Positions 61,123 to 64,000 of a DNA stretch of 64,000 bases are shown piece by piece. The translations under genes and the position numbers were made by a program. Source of the stretch: Halobacillus kuroshimensis DSM 18393 (GTDB lineage Bacteria > Bacillota > Bacilli > Bacillales > Halobacillaceae); assembly GCF_000425705.1 (NCBI RefSeq), contig NZ_AUDY01000008.1:1096999-1160998 (forward strand), given 5' to 3'. The notes below the pieces were generated by a model. It saw only the letters and a program-made list of their open reading frames with translations, did no database searches and was not told the DNA's origin. How positions within the stretch are numbered: position 1 is the first letter of the stretch; every line of letters starts with the position of its first letter.

Positions 61123-62115
61123 TTACAGACCGGTTTGTTTTATATCCTCCACCCACGCGTCCCGGGAGGAAGGATCTTCCTCTTGTTTTTCTACCGGTCT
61201 CTTTGACCAGAACGTCGCAAGTATTGGACCAGAGATGTTGTGCCATACAGCAGCAAGAACGTTCGGCAGCGCTGCAAGGGGACCAAAATGGGCCGTAGCA
61301 AGAGCTACACCAAGACCTGAATTCTGCATCCCTACTTCAATAGAAATCGCCCGTCGCTTGCTCTCATCCAGCTTCATCATTTTCGCTGTTCCATAACCAA
61401 GGGAAAGCCCGAAAAGGTTATGAAGCATAACGGCAGCAAAAACCATCACACCAGAACTGACGATACTGTCAACATTCGCCGCCACTACAGCCATAACAAT
61501 AATGATGATTGCCAGAACAGAGATCAGCGGGATGATGGACGTTCCTTTTTCAACGACTACGGGGGCGAGTTTACGCACCCCAACCCCGAGAGCAATAGGA
61601 ATAATAATAACCTGAACGATGGAAACAAACATAGATACCGGGTCAACAGGCAGCCACTGCCCTGCCAAAACAAGAAGAATCAACGGCGTAAAGACAGGGG
61701 CCAGAAGCGTCGACAACGAGGTCATCGCCACAGACAATGCGAGATTTCCTCTTGCAAGAAAAACCATGACATTGGAAGAGGTCCCTCCCGGAACTGAACC
61801 GAGCAACACAAGTCCTGCCGCAAGTTCAGCGGGAAGATTCAGTAGATAAGCAATGGCAAAAGCAGCGACCGGCATAATCAAATATTGGGACAACACACCG
61901 ATGATTACAGGGACAGGCTTTTGTACGACCATTTTAAAATCCACCGGCTTCAATGTGAGTCCCATTCCGAACATAACAACACCTAACAGAATGGTGATAT
62001 AGGCTCCCAGGCCGAGAAATGTGGAAGGGAGAAAGAAAGCGATCAGAGCAGCTCCCACCACCCAGAAAGCAAAATACTTCCCGGCGATATGGCTGATTGA
62101 CTCCAGCATTTTCAT
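61123..62115 (-). CDS. BASS (bile acid:Na+ symporter) family carrier
   Basis: A 330-residue carrier with ten helices. Hallmarks are VVMFGMGLTLKPVDFK, VLLGSVPGGTSSNVMVFLARGNLALSVAMTSLSTLLAPVFTPL (Na+ site loop) and EVGMQNSGLGVALA. Bacterial and plastid members carry organic acids such as pyruvate, glycolate or pantothenate-like anions. The ATG overlaps the stop of the GlcD-type gene (ATGA), with AAGGAGG inside that gene. The coupling suggests it moves the substrate or product of that dehydrogenase. Confidence 0.88.
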   Translation of the reverse strand: MKMLESISHIAGKYFAFWVVGAALIAFFLPSTFLGLGAYITILLGVVMFGMGLTLKPVDFKMVVQKPVPVIIGVLSQYLIMPVAAFAIAYLLNLPAELAAGLVLLGSVPGGTSSNVMVFLARGNLALSVAMTSLSTLLAPVFTPLILLVLAGQWLPVDPVSMFVSIVQVIIIPIALGVGVRKLAPVVVEKGTSIIPLISVLAIIIIVMAVVAANVDSIVSSGVMVFAAVMLHNLFGLSLGYGTAKMMKLDESKRRAISIEVGMQNSGLGVALATAHFGPLAALPNVLAAVWHNISGPILATFWSKRPVEKQEEDPSSRDAWVEDIKQTGL

Positions 62116-63506
62116 ACGTTTGTCCTCCTTGTTGGAACGAGTTTGCCTGGATTCATAATTCCTTTCGGGTCGAGTGCCTGCTTAATTTTCTCCATTACAG
62201 CAAGCGCGGAGCCGTGTTCCTGCTCCTGGTATTTCATCTTTCCTCGTCCAACTCCATGTTCACCTGTCGAGGTCCCACCGCAGGCAAGCGCATATTCTAC
62301 AATGGCTTCATTCAACTGCTCCGCTTTAGCAGCTTCACTGGGAAGATCCGGATCCAGCATAAGAAGTGCATGATAATTCCCGTCGCCCACATGACCCAGT
62401 ATCCCTGCTTGAAGACCGAGATCTTCAATGACTCTTCGCGCGTGATTAACAGCTCCAGCCAGTTCAGAAATCGGAACACACACATCCGTCACCATCAGCT
62501 TCCTGCCGGGAAAGCTGTGAATATAGGCATAAGCCAGCTGATGCCTCGCCTCCCACAGCTTCACCCGGGCAGCGTTATCTTCTTCAAAATGGATGCCCTG
62601 ACAATCATGTTCCTGCACAATCGCTTTCACAAAATCCACATCCTGTAACAGGCCAGCCTCATTCCCGTGAAACTCTAAAAATAAAGTCGGCTTTTCTTCA
62701 TACGTCGTGTTGTTATAGCGATTTACCTGCTGGATCGACCGGTCATCCACGAGCTCCACCCTTGCAATGGGAACGCCTGACTGCAGGATGGATACCACTG
62801 CCTCAACGGCATCGTTGACGGTTGGAAAGGCCGCCCTTCCTGCCATGATGTGCTCCGGAATGCCGTAGACGCGCAGCGTTAATTCCGTTATGCACCCGAG
62901 AGTCCCTTCTGAACCTACATAAAGACTGTTCAGATGAATACCGGAGGAGGACTTCCTTGCCATACTGCCTGTATGTATTCGACTTCCATCAGGCGTGACC
63001 ACTTCAAGGTCATGGACCTGATCTTTCATGACTCCATATTTGACGGATGTTGTTCCACTTGCATTAGTCGCTGCCATTCCCCCGAGTGTGGCATCCGCCC
63101 CCGGATCTACAGTAAAGAACAGGCCGTATTTCTTCAACTCCTTATTAAGTTGAGACCTGGTCACTCCCGGCTGGACTTTTACGAGAAAATCCTTCTCCCT
63201 CACTTCAAGCACGTTGTTCATTTGTGAAAAATCAATCGTTATCCCGCGTCCACAAGGGATGACGTGGCCCTCAAGGCTCGTCCCAAGCCCAAAAGGAATA
63301 ATCGGTACGCCGAAAGATTCTGCTGCTTTTACTACCACCTGCACCTCCTCGGTTGTCTCTGGAAAGACAACAAGCTCCGGCTTTGCCGGTTTATGATAAG
63401 ATTCGTCCCTGCTGTGATGTTCAAGAACGGTGTCATTCGTTGAAAATTGATGTTCCTCAAGCACCTGTTTTAATTCTTGTATGAGATGGGTCATATTTAC
63501 TGCCAC
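62112..63506 (-). CDS. FAD-linked 2-hydroxyacid dehydrogenase (GlcD/D-lactate dehydrogenase type)
   Basis: A 464-residue FAD enzyme oxidising D-lactate, glycolate or a related 2-hydroxyacid. The FAD-binding PCMH domain shows VIPFGLGTSLEGHVIPCGRGITIDFSQMN and FTVDPGADATLGGMAATNASGTTSVKYG. The C-terminal half has HVGDGNYHALLMLDP (metal/His site), GGTSTGEHGVGRGKM and ALDPKGIMNPGKL. The length is that of GlcD and single-subunit D-lactate dehydrogenases. It starts at GTG 63506, 7 bases after AGGAGG. It is the first gene of a coupled pair with the BASS carrier. Confidence 0.9.
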   Translation of the reverse strand: MAVNMTHLIQELKQVLEEHQFSTNDTVLEHHSRDESYHKPAKPELVVFPETTEEVQVVVKAAESFGVPIIPFGLGTSLEGHVIPCGRGITIDFSQMNNVLEVREKDFLVKVQPGVTRSQLNKELKKYGLFFTVDPGADATLGGMAATNASGTTSVKYGVMKDQVHDLEVVTPDGSRIHTGSMARKSSSGIHLNSLYVGSEGTLGCITELTLRVYGIPEHIMAGRAAFPTVNDAVEAVVSILQSGVPIARVELVDDRSIQQVNRYNNTTYEEKPTLFLEFHGNEAGLLQDVDFVKAIVQEHDCQGIHFEEDNAARVKLWEARHQLAYAYIHSFPGRKLMVTDVCVPISELAGAVNHARRVIEDLGLQAGILGHVGDGNYHALLMLDPDLPSEAAKAEQLNEAIVEYALACGGTSTGEHGVGRGKMKYQEQEHGSALAVMEKIKQALDPKGIMNPGKLVPTRRTNV

Positions 63507-63655
63507 TGCTATTCCTCCTGCCTGTATTGTGTCTCACATTATACATAATAGTCTGAATTTTACAACACAAGGGTGTTTTTTTCATTTTTTTCTAAAGATA
63601 TGTAACACATGCGGAGATTTTTTCACACAAAAAAGCACCCCTTTCAATGAACTAT

Positions 63656-63705
63656 AACCCGAATAATGGACACTTATAAAAAAAGTGCCCCGTTATTCGG
63701 GTTAT
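63656..63705 (+). other. Hairpin inside the IS left end
   Basis: AACCCGAATAA with CACTT pairs with AAGTG and TTATTCGGGTT across an A-rich loop, just ahead of the transposase gene promoter. Such hairpins can stop outside transcription from driving transposase. Confidence 0.65.
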
Positions 63706-63770
63706 TTCTATCTCTAGAAATTTAACCCGTTTATAATGAAAATAAGTTTATGAACGGAGTGGATGGAATT

Positions 63771-64000
63771 ATGAGTAAACAACTATATTCAAATTTGGAA
63801 ATGAAACAACTGGAGGCCAACCCAAATGTGATAAGGGTTTCAGATCGTTCCATTACCTATCACCCTCATTTTAAGAAAGTCGCCATTCGTGAATATCAAA
63901 ATGGAAAGTTCCCCACTCAAATTTTCGAGGAACACGGATTTGATTTGAGTGTTGTGGGAAAGAAGCAGCCAAAGCGATGCTTGAAGCGTTGGCGTGAAAC
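63771..64000 (+). CDS. IS3-family transposase OrfA (HTH), partial
   Basis: The first 76 residues of a helix-turn-helix transposase subunit, cut by the window end. It reads ANPNVIRVSDRSITYHPHFKKVAIREYQNGKFPTQIFEEHGFDLSVVGKK in pieces, matching the N-terminus of IS150-type OrfA proteins of bacilli, with CLKRWRE after it. ATG 63771 follows GGAGTGG. Intactness cannot be judged. Confidence 0.8.
   Translation, partial: MSKQLYSNLEMKQLEANPNVIRVSDRSITYHPHFKKVAIREYQNGKFPTQIFEEHGFDLSVVGKKQPKRCLKRWRE

Larger units (their letters stand above)
63648..64000 (+). mobile_element. Left part of an IS3-family (IS150-like) insertion sequence
   Basis: The element appears to start at TGAACTATAACCCGAATAATGG (63648, in part), the kind of TG-starting terminal repeat seen in IS3-family elements. 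A hairpin (63656-63703) follows, then the HTH protein gene at 63771. The element runs past the window end, so its right end and target duplication cannot be seen. Confidence 0.7.

Overview
The window looks like chromosomal DNA of a spore-forming, probably moderately halophilic member of the Bacillaceae (Halobacillus/Pontibacillus-like). The grounds are strong AGGAGG-type ribosome binding sites, a YjcZ-type sporulation peptide, a YfmM-type ABC-F protein, an xpt-pbuX operon behind a purine riboswitch, a BCCT compatible-solute carrier, a betaine-homocysteine methyltransferase-like enzyme behind an S-box, and a CrtO-like carotenoid acyltransferase. The genus is an inference. There are no rRNA or tRNA genes, no CRISPR array and no prophage block. 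It is mostly housekeeping and accessory metabolism in short operons closed by clear rho-independent terminators.

0-13 kb: K+/H+ antiporter, thioredoxin-reductase-like flavoprotein, ABC-F ATPase, YczE-like membrane protein, then a minus-strand run (Nudix, nitronate monooxygenase, VOC, GNAT, AraC/GyrI regulator), two very small genes (one frameshifted), an unrecognised lipoprotein and a Bcr/CflA exporter. 13-23 kb: a nucleoside/lactone-type cluster (phosphotriesterase-like, nucleoside hydrolase, YcsI), a CNT nucleoside carrier, a TerC-family Mn exporter behind a yybP-ykoY Mn riboswitch, a 2-hydroxyacid dehydrogenase, and a GltS-type symporter with a hairpin in its leader.

23-33 kb: a Cys-rich small protein, a SAM-riboswitch-controlled homocysteine methyltransferase, a patch of GC-rich intergenic repeats, an amidohydrolase, a DMT exporter, and the divergent pair 3-hydroxybutyrate dehydrogenase / GntP permease. 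33-38 kb: a complete-looking tartrate (or D-malate) catabolic locus. A tartrate dehydrogenase, a GntR regulator and a glycerate kinase face a DASS carrier across two mirror-image promoters, each with a GTATAC operator in the spacer, plus a perfect CcpA cre site.

38-50 kb: a DJ-1 protein, a second copy of the intergenic repeat, an SDR, a tandem-repeat surface protein with an MPKTG sorting-like signal, a phage-tail-like TIM-barrel protein, a SigK/RskA-type ECF sigma and anti-sigma pair, YjcZ, CrtO-like acyltransferase, esterase, LysE exporter, and psuK-psuG for pseudouridine breakdown. In psuK-psuG the kinase carries its own HTH domain and a 13-bp palindrome overlaps the likely transcription start. 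50-64 kb: aldo-keto reductase, an MFS exporter divergent from an HxlR regulator, BCCT carrier, guanine-type riboswitch with xpt-pbuX, a secreted phosphoesterase, luciferase-like oxidoreductase, DUF4097 protein, and a translationally coupled GlcD-type dehydrogenase with a BASS carrier. The left end of an IS3-family element runs off the right edge.
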